Positions 1-8,100 of a stretch of 29,349 nucleotides of DNA are shown one piece after another (position 1 is the first letter of the stretch; the number at the start of each line of letters is the position of its first letter). A program made the position numbers and the translations under genes. Origin of the DNA: CAZWSC01 sp964636385 (GTDB lineage Bacteria > Eisenbacteria > RBG-16-71-46 > CAIMUX01); contig CAZWSC010000088.1 in NCBI GenBank assembly GCA_964636385.1, forward strand, positions 1-29,349, written 5' to 3'. A model generated the notes under the pieces. The model had not been told where the DNA came from. It did no database searches and saw nothing but the letters and a program-made list of their open reading frames with translations.

Positions 1-966
1 TGCGGCGAGTCTTCGGCCCTCATGGCCTCCATGGCCGGAAGGGCGGGGGAGCCGCGGGCCAAGTATGTCCACAACGTCGAGTACGGCTTCCGCGACAGGC
101 CGACCATCCTGAACAATGTCGAAACCTGGGCCAACGTGCCTGTGATCTTCGAGAAGGGCGCGAAGTGGTTCGCCGGTATCGGCACGGGCGACGTATCGAA
201 GGGGCCGTGGGAGGGGAACTCGGGCACCAAGGTCTTCTCCCTGGTCGGCAAGGTCAACCGCACGGGACTCGTCGAGGTCCCGATGGGGATCACGCTTCGG
301 GAGATTATCTTCGACATCGGGGGCGGGATCCCCGACGGACGGAAGTTCAAGGCGGTGCAGACCGGCGGGCCTTCAGGCGGCTGTCTGCCCGAGTCCTGTC
401 TCGACATGCCGGTGGATTTCGACTCCCTCACCGAGGCGGGCTCCATGATGGGCTCGGGCGGGATGATCGTGATGGACGACCGCTCCTGCATCGTGGATGT
501 GGCGCGCTACTTCGTCGACTTCCTCACCGACGAGTCGTGCGGCAAGTGCACACCCTGCAGGGAGGGTCTGCACGCCCTCTCGAAGACCCTGACCCGCATC
601 TGCGACGGGGAGGGCAGCCCGGATGATCTCGTCTTCCTCGAGGAGGTGGCCGGGACTGTCAGGGCCGCCAGCCTCTGCCAGCTCGGGGCCTCCGCGCCGA
701 ACCCGGTGCTGAGCGCCCTGCGTTACTTCCGCGACGAGTTCGAGGCGCACATCACCGGGCGCCGCTGCCCGGCGGGGGTGTGCAAGAGCCTGATCAGGTA
801 CGACATAACCGATGCCTGCACCGGCTGCATGGTCTGCGCCAGGCGCTGTCCCACGAAGGCGATTACTGGCCAGAAGAAGGAGAAGCACGTCATAGACCAG
901 GACAAGTGCATAAAGTGCGGCGTGTGCTTCGAGGTGTGCAACTTCGACGCCGTGGAGGTGAAGTGA
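1..966 (+). CDS. NuoF-like NADH-binding flavoprotein subunit with C-terminal ferredoxin domain (5' end outside window)
   Basis: This is the C-terminal part of the NuoF/HndC/HydB family, which binds FMN and NAD(P)H and passes electrons to Fe-S clusters in complex I, hydrogenases and AOR complexes. The frame is open from base 1, so the N-terminus lies upstream. Visible landmarks are the family segment TILNNVETWANVP, a glycine-rich GGPSGGCLP loop, and the N3-type [4Fe-4S] motif SCGKCTPCREG (about 535-567) with its fourth cysteine in SLCQLG. After the NuoF core comes a two-cluster ferredoxin tail with CTGCMVCARRCP and CIKCGVCFEVC. That tail is typical of hydrogenase- or oxidoreductase-linked NuoF proteins and absent from standard complex I NuoF. 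The stop lies one base before the ATG of the next gene, an Fe-S/AOR fusion, so the two products probably form one NAD(P)-linked oxidoreductase. This inference comes from gene order. The physiological substrate cannot be read from this fragment. Confidence 0.93.
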   Translation, partial: CGESSALMASMAGRAGEPRAKYVHNVEYGFRDRPTILNNVETWANVPVIFEKGAKWFAGIGTGDVSKGPWEGNSGTKVFSLVGKVNRTGLVEVPMGITLREIIFDIGGGIPDGRKFKAVQTGGPSGGCLPESCLDMPVDFDSLTEAGSMMGSGGMIVMDDRSCIVDVARYFVDFLTDESCGKCTPCREGLHALSKTLTRICDGEGSPDDLVFLEEVAGTVRAASLCQLGASAPNPVLSALRYFRDEFEAHITGRRCPAGVCKSLIRYDITDACTGCMVCARRCPTKAITGQKKEKHVIDQDKCIKCGVCFEVCNFDAVEVK

Positions 967-967
967 C

Positions 968-2965
968 ATGGCCGACAGAATAGAGATCACCGTCAACGGC
1001 AAGCCCGTCAGCGTCGTGAAGGACGAGTACCTCCTTCCCGCGCTTCGCCGGGCCGGGGCCGAGGTTCCGACCCTCTGCAATCACAAGGATCTGAAGCCGA
1101 ACGGTTCGTGCAGGCTCTGCCTCACGGAGATCGAGGTCAGAGGACGTGTCCGTCTCGTGACGGCCTGCAACTCCCCCGTGCGCGAGCCGCTCAAGGCCTC
1201 GACCACATCTCCCGCGGTGCTGCAGCACCGCAAGGTCCTGGCGGAGATGCTCCTGGGGCGCTGGCCGAATGTTCCGATCATCCAGCAGGTCGCGAAGTTC
1301 TGCGGGGTCACGGACGGCAGCCGCTTCACAAGCGAACTGACCGAGGAGGACCCGAAGGCCTGCGTCCTCTGCGGCCACTGCACGCGCGCCTGCGATGAGT
1401 TCACCCTCGAGCGGGTTCTGCACTTCGCCGGCCGCGGCATCAAGCGGCACATCACCATGCCCTTCGCCGAGCCTGACAAACACTGCATCGCCTGCACGTC
1501 GTGCGCACACGTCTGCCCCACCGGGGCGATACAGGTGACCGACGCGCTCAACAACCCGGTGGACCCGGAGATGATCCGCAACGCCGGGATGCGGGTGAAC
1601 GCTGAGATGGCGACGCTCGACGCCGACCAGTGCCGGATGCGGGAGGTGGGGACCGCGAACATCGTGGCCGTGATGAACCAGTACGACCTCCTGCCGGTCC
1701 ACAACTTCCGTTTCGGCTCGCACGAGGATGCGCCCAACATCGACCACACCTACCTGAAGACGCGTTTTACGCAGGGCGCGGCGGACGGCTGCTGGCTGGG
1801 GTGCTCCATGGCCTGCGCGAAGACGGTGGACGGGTTCGAACTCAGGACCGGCCCGTACAAGGGGGACAAGGTCTGCGTGGAGGGCCCCGAGTACGAGACC
1901 GCCGCAGCCTCCGCGAACATGGGTTGCTTCAACGGCGACTTCCTCTTCGAGTTCAACTTCTACTGCGACACCTACGGGCTGGACACGATCTCGGTCGGCA
2001 CCACCGTCGCCTTCGTGATGGAGGCTTTCGAGGCGGGAGTGATCAACACGAAGCACACAGGCGGGCTGGAACTCAGGTTCGGCGCGACCGACGCAGTGCT
2101 CGAACTGCTCCACCAGATGGCCCGCGGAGAGGGCTTCGGGGTCGACGTCGGCCAGGGGATCCGCTGGCTCAAGAAGAAGTGGGCGGCGGAGTACGGGGCC
2201 GACGCGGGCTTCCTGCAGGACATCGGCATGGAGGTCAAGGGGCTCGAGTACTCCGAGTACGTCTCGAAGGAGTCGCTTGCACAGCAGGGAGGCTACGCCC
2301 TCGCCATCAAGGGCCCGCAGCACGACGAGGCCTGGCTCATCTTCATGGACATGGTCAACAAGCAGCTCCCGAGCTTCGAGGACAAGGCTGAGGCTTTGTA
2401 CTACTTCCCCCTGTGGAGGACATGGTTCGGCCTGAATGGCCTGTGCAAGCTCGTCTGGAACGACGTGGTCCCGGCGGACAATTCGAAGAAGTACCGGCCT
2501 CAGGAGGCGGCGAAGATCCCGGATCACGTGCGCGGCTACTTCGAGTTCTTCGAGGGGATGACCGGGATTCCGCTGGACGAGGCGAAGATGCTGGACCAGT
2601 CGGCCAGGGTGTACAACTTCCAGCGGGTCATCTGCAGGATGCTGGGCTACGGCACGCGCAAGGACGACATGCCGCCGTACCGCTCGATGGGGCCGGTCAC
2701 GGCAGAGGAGTACGAATCCCGCGCGGAGCGGTACGACAAGCAACTGCAGGAGATCCTGAAGGTGGATCCAGCCTCGAAGAGCACGGAGGAGAAGCTGAAG
2801 CTCCTGAGGGCCCACCGCGAGGATCAGTACAACAAGCTCGTGGATGCGGTGTACGCGCGGCGGGGCTGGACCAAGGACGGGGTGCCGAAGATTTCAAGGC
2901 TGAAGGAGCTTGGGATCGATCTGCCGGAGCTGGTTGCCATAGTGGAGCCGGATCAGGAGGGGTGA
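968..2965 (+). CDS. Chimeric Fe-S protein: NuoG-like ferredoxin domains fused to AOR domains 2 and 3
   Basis: This 665-residue protein joins two families. Residues 1-80 are a [2Fe-2S] ferredoxin (C37, C48, C51, C67). Residues 130-190 carry two [4Fe-4S] motifs (C132/C135/C138/C142 and C173/C176/C179/C183). The His-Cys cluster motif usual in NuoG is absent. From about residue 225 the chain follows tungsten aldehyde:ferredoxin oxidoreductase from its second domain: GTANIVAVMNQYDLLPVHNF, a cysteine cluster at C275/C279/C283, GPEYET, the pterin motif DTYGLDT at D334, and GLCK with C493. The AOR N-terminal pterin-binding beta domain (about 200 residues in the family) is missing; it may be encoded upstream of the window. 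NuoF, ThiF and ThiS neighbours fit a W- or Mo-pterin enzyme coupled to NAD(P)H. The start follows the previous stop by one base. The AOR and ferredoxin calls are firm; the reaction is not known. Confidence 0.85.
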   Translation: MADRIEITVNGKPVSVVKDEYLLPALRRAGAEVPTLCNHKDLKPNGSCRLCLTEIEVRGRVRLVTACNSPVREPLKASTTSPAVLQHRKVLAEMLLGRWPNVPIIQQVAKFCGVTDGSRFTSELTEEDPKACVLCGHCTRACDEFTLERVLHFAGRGIKRHITMPFAEPDKHCIACTSCAHVCPTGAIQVTDALNNPVDPEMIRNAGMRVNAEMATLDADQCRMREVGTANIVAVMNQYDLLPVHNFRFGSHEDAPNIDHTYLKTRFTQGAADGCWLGCSMACAKTVDGFELRTGPYKGDKVCVEGPEYETAAASANMGCFNGDFLFEFNFYCDTYGLDTISVGTTVAFVMEAFEAGVINTKHTGGLELRFGATDAVLELLHQMARGEGFGVDVGQGIRWLKKKWAAEYGADAGFLQDIGMEVKGLEYSEYVSKESLAQQGGYALAIKGPQHDEAWLIFMDMVNKQLPSFEDKAEALYYFPLWRTWFGLNGLCKLVWNDVVPADNSKKYRPQEAAKIPDHVRGYFEFFEGMTGIPLDEAKMLDQSARVYNFQRVICRMLGYGTRKDDMPPYRSMGPVTAEEYESRAERYDKQLQEILKVDPASKSTEEKLKLLRAHREDQYNKLVDAVYARRGWTKDGVPKISRLKELGIDLPELVAIVEPDQEG

Positions 2966-2969
2966 GGCC

Positions 2970-3980
2970 GTGGGCGGCGAGCTTTTCTCCCGCAACGTTC
3001 CCGGCACGACCGAAACGCTGGCCCGCGCGAGGATCGGCATCGCCGGCTGCGGAGGCATCGGCTCCAACGCGGCGGTGGCGCTGGCGCGGGCCGGTGTGGG
3101 CGCGCTGATACTGGTCGACCACGATGTCGTGGAGGAGAGCAATCTCAACCGCCAGTACTTCCTCCGCACTGACATCGGAGTACCTAAGGCCGAGGCCCTG
3201 GCAGCGCACCTGCGCAGCATCAACCCCGACGTCTCCCTGGATGTGCGGGTCATGCAGTTGTCGCCGGCGAACGTGGCAGAGGTGTTCGCAGATGCGGATA
3301 TCCTGATAGAGGCGTTCGACCGCGCCGATGGCAAGCAGTGGCTCATCGAGCGCTGGTGCGTGGCGCACCCTGGGCGCCCCATCGTGGTCGGCAACGGACT
3401 CTCCGGACGCGGCAGGCTGGAGGACCTGGTCGTGCGTAGGTCGGGGATGATCCACTTCTGCGGCGACGGCAGGACCGATATGAGCATGGGGCTCTGCGCG
3501 CCGCGCGTGGCGATCGTGGCCAACATGCAGGCGAGCGTCGCGATCGATCTTCTGCTGGATCACAGGATGAATCTCTCACGGAGTCACGGAGACACAGAGA
3601 TGCATGAGAATGAGATCGGAACTGCCATCGCGGATTGTGCAGTCAAGCTGCATCAAGATCTTGGTCCCGGGCTGCTTGAGACCGTCTATGAAGTGACACT
3701 TGCCAATAAGCTGGAAGCGAGAGGGTTTTCGGTGCAGCGACAGGTTGCCGTAGCCATTGCCTATGATGGACAGGAGTTCGATGAAGGGTTTCGTGCCGAT
3801 TTGGTAATCGAGGGGAAGGTGATCGTTGAGCTGAAGTCGCTTGAGAAGGTCCATCCAGCTCACAAGAAACAGCTTCTTACGTATCTCCGTCTGACTGGGC
3901 TGAAGCTTGGGTATCTGTTGAACTTCGGTGAGGCCTTGATGAAGGATGGCATCACCCGAACCATCAATGGTCAACTCTGA
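2970..3980 (+). CDS. ThiF/MoeB-type adenylyltransferase, interrupted and fused in frame to a GxxExxY protein
   Basis: Residues 1-201 are an E1-like sulfur-carrier adenylyltransferase. They show the nucleotide loop GCGGIGSN (about residues 26-33), VDHDVVEESNLNRQ with the family NLNRQ signature, and a short C-terminal part like small ThiF proteins. Such enzymes adenylate the C-terminal glycine of ThiS or MoaD, and a carrier of this type lies just downstream. The start is GTG, chosen because AGGAGGGG lies about 10 bases upstream. From base 3573 the frame enters the left inverted repeat of an inserted cassette, reads nine residues through it, and continues into a complete GxxExxY protein (M211 onward). 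Removing 448 bp between the GATGA repeats would restore a 215-residue ThiF ending MIEKSGVPDALGDGDL at 4065. The mature ThiF fold may survive, because only about 16 C-terminal residues are replaced. Whether the fusion or two separate proteins are made is unknown. Confidence 0.85.
   Translation: MGGELFSRNVPGTTETLARARIGIAGCGGIGSNAAVALARAGVGALILVDHDVVEESNLNRQYFLRTDIGVPKAEALAAHLRSINPDVSLDVRVMQLSPANVAEVFADADILIEAFDRADGKQWLIERWCVAHPGRPIVVGNGLSGRGRLEDLVVRRSGMIHFCGDGRTDMSMGLCAPRVAIVANMQASVAIDLLLDHRMNLSRSHGDTEMHENEIGTAIADCAVKLHQDLGPGLLETVYEVTLANKLEARGFSVQRQVAVAIAYDGQEFDEGFRADLVIEGKVIVELKSLEKVHPAHKKQLLTYLRLTGLKLGYLLNFGEALMKDGITRTINGQL
3573..3600 (+). repeat. Left 28-bp terminal inverted repeat of the GxxExxY cassette
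   Basis: The repeat starts CTCTCACGGAG and contains the purine-rich units CACGGAGACACAGAGA. Compared with the reverse complement of 3986-4013 it differs at three positions only. Its last base is the A of the ATG that starts the GxxExxY gene. It is translated in the ThiF frame. Confidence 0.88.
3600..3980 (+). CDS. GxxExxY family PD-(D/E)xK-like protein (internal start within the fused frame)
   Basis: Read from the ATG at 3600, which overlaps the last base of the left repeat, this is a 126-residue protein of the GxxExxY family (TIGR04256-like). The naming motif is G24-LL-E27-TV-Y30. Further on, D67, E77 and K79 in RADLV and VELKS match the catalytic pattern of PD-(D/E)xK nucleases, followed by the family segment QLLTYLRLTG. 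The length agrees with a complete member. No good Shine-Dalgarno sequence precedes the ATG, because the inverted repeat occupies that position, so expression may depend on read-through from thiF. The family has no established biochemical role; nuclease activity is inferred from the motif. The frame is shared with ThiF, giving a 336-residue fusion. Confidence 0.85.
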   Translation: MHENEIGTAIADCAVKLHQDLGPGLLETVYEVTLANKLEARGFSVQRQVAVAIAYDGQEFDEGFRADLVIEGKVIVELKSLEKVHPAHKKQLLTYLRLTGLKLGYLLNFGEALMKDGITRTINGQL

Positions 3981-3985
3981 TGTGC

Positions 3986-4013
3986 TCTCCGTGTCTCTGT
4001 GCCTCCGTGAGAG
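3986..4013 (-). repeat. Right 28-bp terminal inverted repeat of the GxxExxY cassette
   Basis: This copy starts five bases after the GxxExxY stop codon. Its reverse complement matches the left repeat in 25 of 28 positions. The GATGA that flanks it (4014-4018) repeats the one before the left copy. Confidence 0.88.
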
Positions 4014-4014
4014 G

Positions 4015-4065
4015 ATGATCGAAAAAAGCGGTGTGCCGGACGCCTTGGGCGACGGTGACCTTTGA
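4015..4065 (+). pseudogene. Displaced 3' end of thiF
   Basis: The codons ATG ATC GAA onward encode MIEKSGVPDALGDGDL and a stop at 4063-4065. They join in frame to thiF if the cassette is removed at the GATGA repeats. In the present sequence this stretch is separated from thiF by the GxxExxY stop codon and is out of its frame. The restored stop would lie 28 bases before the sulfur carrier gene, which is normal operon spacing. Confidence 0.65.
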
Positions 4066-4093
4066 TGCTGGATGGCGGGCAGGGGAGGATGCC

Positions 4094-4291
4094 GTGATAC
4101 AGGTCAACGAGAACCCGGTCCCCTGGAAGGAGGGGATGACGGTGCAGGACGCCCTCGACGCCATGGGGTATGACTTCGTGCACATCACAGTCACCGTGAA
4201 CGACACGCTCGTGGAGTCGCGCGACTACGATACGACCCCCGTGCCCGACAACGCCGATGTCCGGGCGATACACCTTTTTCACGGGGGGTAG
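4094..4291 (+). CDS. ThiS/MoaD-type sulfur carrier protein
   Basis: This 65-residue beta-grasp protein begins MIQVNENPVPWKEGMTVQDAL and ends in the required Gly-Gly (HGG), the site that is adenylated and then thiocarboxylated. The segment VTVNDTLVESRDYD matches the ThiS core (V-x-x-N-x-x-V-x-R-like). The GTG start is chosen because AGGGGAGG lies six bases upstream; an in-frame start further upstream gives an unrelated extension. Its partner adenylyltransferase is the interrupted thiF just before it. In AOR operons such carriers are usually assigned to pterin dithiolene sulfur insertion, and that role is likelier here than thiamine synthesis, because no thi genes are nearby. If ThiF is inactivated by the insertion, this carrier would need another E1 enzyme. 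Confidence 0.85.
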   Translation: MIQVNENPVPWKEGMTVQDALDAMGYDFVHITVTVNDTLVESRDYDTTPVPDNADVRAIHLFHGG

Positions 4292-4361
4292 GGGGAAGTG
4301 GCGGGGTGAAGCGGCTTGCGGTGATCGAAGGCTCAGGGTTATCAGCTCTCGGGGGGTAAGG

Positions 4362-5120
4362 ATGGCCAGAGGGGCAAAGCCGAGTGCGCTTGACGCGTTC
4401 CTGGACAACATCGCTGATGCCGACCAGTTGCTGGCATATGCCGGCGCATTCCAGAACAGCCGCAAGTACGGAATGAGGCGAGAGCTGAGGATACGTGTGG
4501 GAGAAGCTCTGCGTGTGCCTGTGAAGAAGCGCGATCGAATGGGCTGTCTCGAGAGCGCGGATCTGTTCGTGATCTTCCGCGATATCGACGTTTTCGGGCC
4601 GGGTAGTTTCGAGGACCTCCGCCCCCTGCTCAGGCCGGTGCTGGTGGCCGCCTGCGCTGCGTTCGAAACCTTCCTTGCCGACCGCGTGATGGAGATGCTC
4701 GCGTCTGCACTCAAGGCAGAGACCTTGCCGCCCCGCCTGAGGAACATACCGCTGACGATTGGAGAGTGGATTGACGTGGAGTATCAGTACAAGCGGCGGG
4801 GATGGGGAATGCGGCGGCTCATAGAGAGATTCGTGCGCGAATCAGCGAGTACGGCCCCGAGCAAGGTTGGCGAGACGCTCGGTGTGGTCGGTGTGAAGGG
4901 CTGGTCCAAGTCTGTTGACGTGCGGCGAGGTGTTCCACAAGGCACGACCGTTGCCCAGTTGGATACGCTCACTGAGCGCAGGAATCGAATAGCGCATGCC
5001 GCGGATAGAATAGGGCAGGGGCGCGCGATGCTGACGGCTGAGGAAGTGGCGCAGTACGTGAAGCAGATCAAGGATATCGTCATGGCTCTTGACGCGATGC
5101 TCCAGGAGCACAAGCCGTAG
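4362..5120 (+). CDS. HEPN-domain protein, RiboL-PSP-HEPN-like
   Basis: This 252-residue, largely alpha-helical protein carries the HEPN ribonuclease signature R207-N208-x3-H212 (RNRIAH). The long helix before it begins VLVAACAAFETFLADRVMEML, as in the RiboL-PSP-HEPN group. Members of this superfamily are RNases or RNA-binding proteins often found in toxin-antitoxin and antiphage loci. The ATG at 4362 is preceded by GGGGGGTAAGG; the open frame continues upstream to 4257, but that part overlaps the sulfur carrier gene. It lies 50 bases before the PLD-helicase gene in the same direction, so it probably starts the defence cluster. No antitoxin-like partner was seen. The HEPN call rests on the motif and overall pattern; the target is unknown. 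Confidence 0.72.
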   Translation: MARGAKPSALDAFLDNIADADQLLAYAGAFQNSRKYGMRRELRIRVGEALRVPVKKRDRMGCLESADLFVIFRDIDVFGPGSFEDLRPLLRPVLVAACAAFETFLADRVMEMLASALKAETLPPRLRNIPLTIGEWIDVEYQYKRRGWGMRRLIERFVRESASTAPSKVGETLGVVGVKGWSKSVDVRRGVPQGTTVAQLDTLTERRNRIAHAADRIGQGRAMLTAEEVAQYVKQIKDIVMALDAMLQEHKP

Positions 5121-5171
5121 ACCGGACAGGCATCGGGTGCCGCAAGGCCGGAATAACCTGCGGAGGGACAC

Positions 5172-8100
5172 ATGGCTGCTGACTCCAGGGGCCGCGAGCT
5201 CTTCATTGTCGACAACAGCGTGGATGGCTGGACCGGGCTTCGGTATCTCGACGAGTGGTCGGGCATCGCCAAAGCGTTCGACATCGCGACGGGCTACTTC
5301 GAGATCGGCGCGCTGCTCGCCCTTGACGGCAGGTGGCAGAAGCTCGACAAGATCCGGATCCTGATGGGCGCGGAGACGACCCACGGCACCCGCAAGGCGA
5401 TCCTCGATGCTGTCCGCGCCCGGGCGCTGCAGAGGCTGGATGAGAGCATCGAGGAGGACAAGGAGCCCAACCCCTTCCTCCAGGGCGTGCCCGCGATTCT
5501 GGACGCGCTTCGCTCCGGACAGATCGAGTGCCGCGTCTATGACAGGGACAAGTTCCACGCCAAGACCTACATCACGCACGCGAAGCTCGAGGTGGTGGGT
5601 GCGCAGGCGCTGGTTGGTTCAAGCAACTTCACGCGGCCCGGGCTTACCCGGAATGTCGAGCTGAACGTCCAGATACAGAGCGCGCGGGAGGTTGCCCAGC
5701 TCCAGGAGTGGTTCGAGGAGTACTGGAACAGGGCGACCGAGGTCACCGACGCGGTCATCGGGACGATCGCAAGGCACACGCACCTGTACACCCCGTTTGA
5801 GATCCACGCGAAGGCCCTGCAGGAGTTCTTCCGCGGCCACGAGCTCAGCGCGACCGAGTGGGACGAGACGCGATCGAGGATGTACCCCCGGATCGACCGC
5901 TACCAGAAGGAGGCCTACTGGGCGCTCATGAAGATCGCCCGCCGGCACGGCGGCGCATTCCTCTGCGACGGCGTCGGTCTCGGCAAGACCTTCGTTGGCC
6001 TGATGCTGATCGAGCGGTTGATCCTGCACGAGGGGAAGCGCGTCGTGCTCTTCGCTCCCAAGGCCGCGAAGGAGGGTGTGTGGGAGCCGCACCTGCGCGA
6101 ATGGCTGCCGCACATCGGCGGCGTGGGAAGCGGGGCGGACTTCAGCAACCTGGCCGTCTTCAGCCACACAGACCTCGGACGCAAGGGCGACTTCCCGGAG
6201 CGCTTCCACCGGATCGCGGAGCTTGCAGACGTCGTGATCATCGACGAGGCGCACCACTTCCGAAACCTGGGCACGGCGGGCAGCGAGGAGAAGGGCAGGG
6301 AGCCCTCGCGCTACTACCGCATGTACGACCTGTTGGGCAGCGCGGAGCGGCCGAAGACCCTCTTCATGCTCACCGCCACACCGATAAACAACCGGCTGAG
6401 CGATTTCCGGCACATGGCCGAACTCTTCACCCGCCGGGACGAGGCCTACTTCGGCCGGACGCTGGGGGTGAACAACCTGCGCGCGCACTTCAACCAGATG
6501 GAGAAGGCGCTCCAGAGCCGCATCGGGCACGAGCTGACCGACGTTGCGGAGCACATGAGCGAGGTCCGGGAGATCCTGCTGACGGACGAGATCTTCCGCC
6601 ACCTGGTCGTGCAGCGCAGCCGCGCCTACGCGCGTGAGAGCCAGATTCGCGAGACCGGAATGGCGGCGGCGTTTCCGGAGAGGCAGGACCCGCAGGTGGC
6701 GGACTATTCGATCCGCAAGACCTACGGGCGGATGCTCGAGCTGTTCGAGAAGGCCTTTGCCAGGGAGAGCCCGCTGTTCACCCTGCCGATGTACTACCCC
6801 CTCGCCTGGTACAAGGGGACGGACAAGAGCATCGATCCGATGGATGAGGGGCGGCAGAGGCAGGTGGTCGGCCTCATCCGCACCAACTTCCTGAAGCGCT
6901 TCGAGAGTTCGGTCGCCGCATTCGAGCTTTCCTGCGACCGCCTGCTCCGCAAGCTGATGGCGTTCGTCGAAGTCCACAGTGACACCGTCGCTGAGAAGGG
7001 GCGCCTCGATCGCTGGAAGAGGCAGAACGCCGAGGTCCTCGGCTATGCCGTGCAGCGCCAGCTCGAGTTCTGGGGCCAGGACGGCGAGGACGCCGACGAG
7101 GAGGACATCGTGCCCCAGGAGTTGCTCGAGGCGGTCGAGCGGCTGGACCGGGCGGAGTACAAGGTCGAGGAGATGATGTCCGAGACGTTCCTGGACTTAG
7201 ACCAGATCGTCCACTTCCTGGACGAAGCGCGGAAGTTCAAGCCCGGGCACGACGACAAGCTTCAGAAGCTGATCCGCCTGCTCAAGGCCAGGACGCTCGC
7301 CGGCGAGAAGGTCCTCATCTTCACCGAGTTTGCCGACACCGCCCGCTATCTGCGGCGCGAACTCGGGAAGGCCGGCATCGACGGTATCGCCCAGGTGGAC
7401 AGCGCGAGCAAGGCCAACCGGGCCGACATCATCCAGCGGTTCTCGCCCTACTACAACGGCACCTCACCGGCGAAGCTCGCCGAGGAGGGACGCACGGAGA
7501 TCCGGGTCCTCATCTCGACCGACGTCCTCTCGGAAGGTCTGAACCTTCAGGACGCCTCGCGCATGATCAACTACGACATCCACTGGAACCCGGTCCGCCT
7601 GATGCAGCGCATCGGCCGTGTGGACCGGCGCATGAACCCGGAGATCGAGAAGAGGATCATCGCCGATCGCCCAGAGGCCGCCCCGTCCCGCGGCAGGGTG
7701 AGCTTCTGGAACTTCCTGCCGCCGGATGAGCTGAACCAGATCCTGACGCTGTACACAAAGGTCACGCAGAAGACGCTGCTCATATCGAAGACGCTCGGCA
7801 TCGAGGGCAGGAAGCTCTTCACACCGGAGGACGACTACGAGGCGCTCAAGGAGTTCAACCACGCCTACGAGGGGACCAGGACCGCCATCGAGGAGATGCA
7901 CCTGGAGTACCAGGAGCTGCTGCGGGCCGACCCGGAGCTGGAATCGCGCCTCACGCGGCTGCCGGGCGCCGTGTTCAGCGGGCGCACGCGGACGGAGAGG
8001 GGTGTGGCCGGGGTGTTCTTCTGCTACGCGCTCCCGGCCCTCGACAAGGAGACGGGCGAGTTCACGGAAGATGCGGGCACGACGCGCTGGTACCTCTACG

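Larger units (their letters stand above)
3566..4018 (+). mobile_element. GxxExxY cassette with terminal inverted repeats, inserted in thiF
   Basis: Two 28-base inverted repeats (3573-3600 and 3986-4013, 25 of 28 positions matching) bracket one gene. GATGA is repeated on the outer sides (3566-3570 and 4014-4018; AGGATGA at 3564-3570 and 4012-4018 if overlap with the repeat is allowed), which reads as a target duplication. The interior looks less GC-rich than its neighbours. No transposase or recombinase gene is present; the only product is a PD-(D/E)xK-like protein. Joining the two GATGA copies rebuilds a plausible uninterrupted thiF, so this is a recent clean insertion. GxxExxY genes are known to be scattered in many paralogous copies in diverse bacterial genomes. 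Treating the cassette as mobile is inference from the repeats, the target duplication and the repaired host frame. Confidence 0.75.

Noticed and set aside
890..2815. A 641-codon open frame on the minus strand under the AOR fusion
   Set aside because: It is rich in Arg, Leu, Val and His with no recognisable domain, and lies antisense to a gene with clear family motifs. High GC third positions keep such frames open.
3576..3974. A 132-codon minus-strand frame inside the GxxExxY cassette
   Set aside because: It is the antisense of a gene with a clear motif set and has no recognisable domain, so it is not counted as a second cassette gene.
5619..6977. A long minus-strand frame inside the helicase gene
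   Set aside because: It is antisense to conserved helicase motifs and its translation shows no family resemblance.
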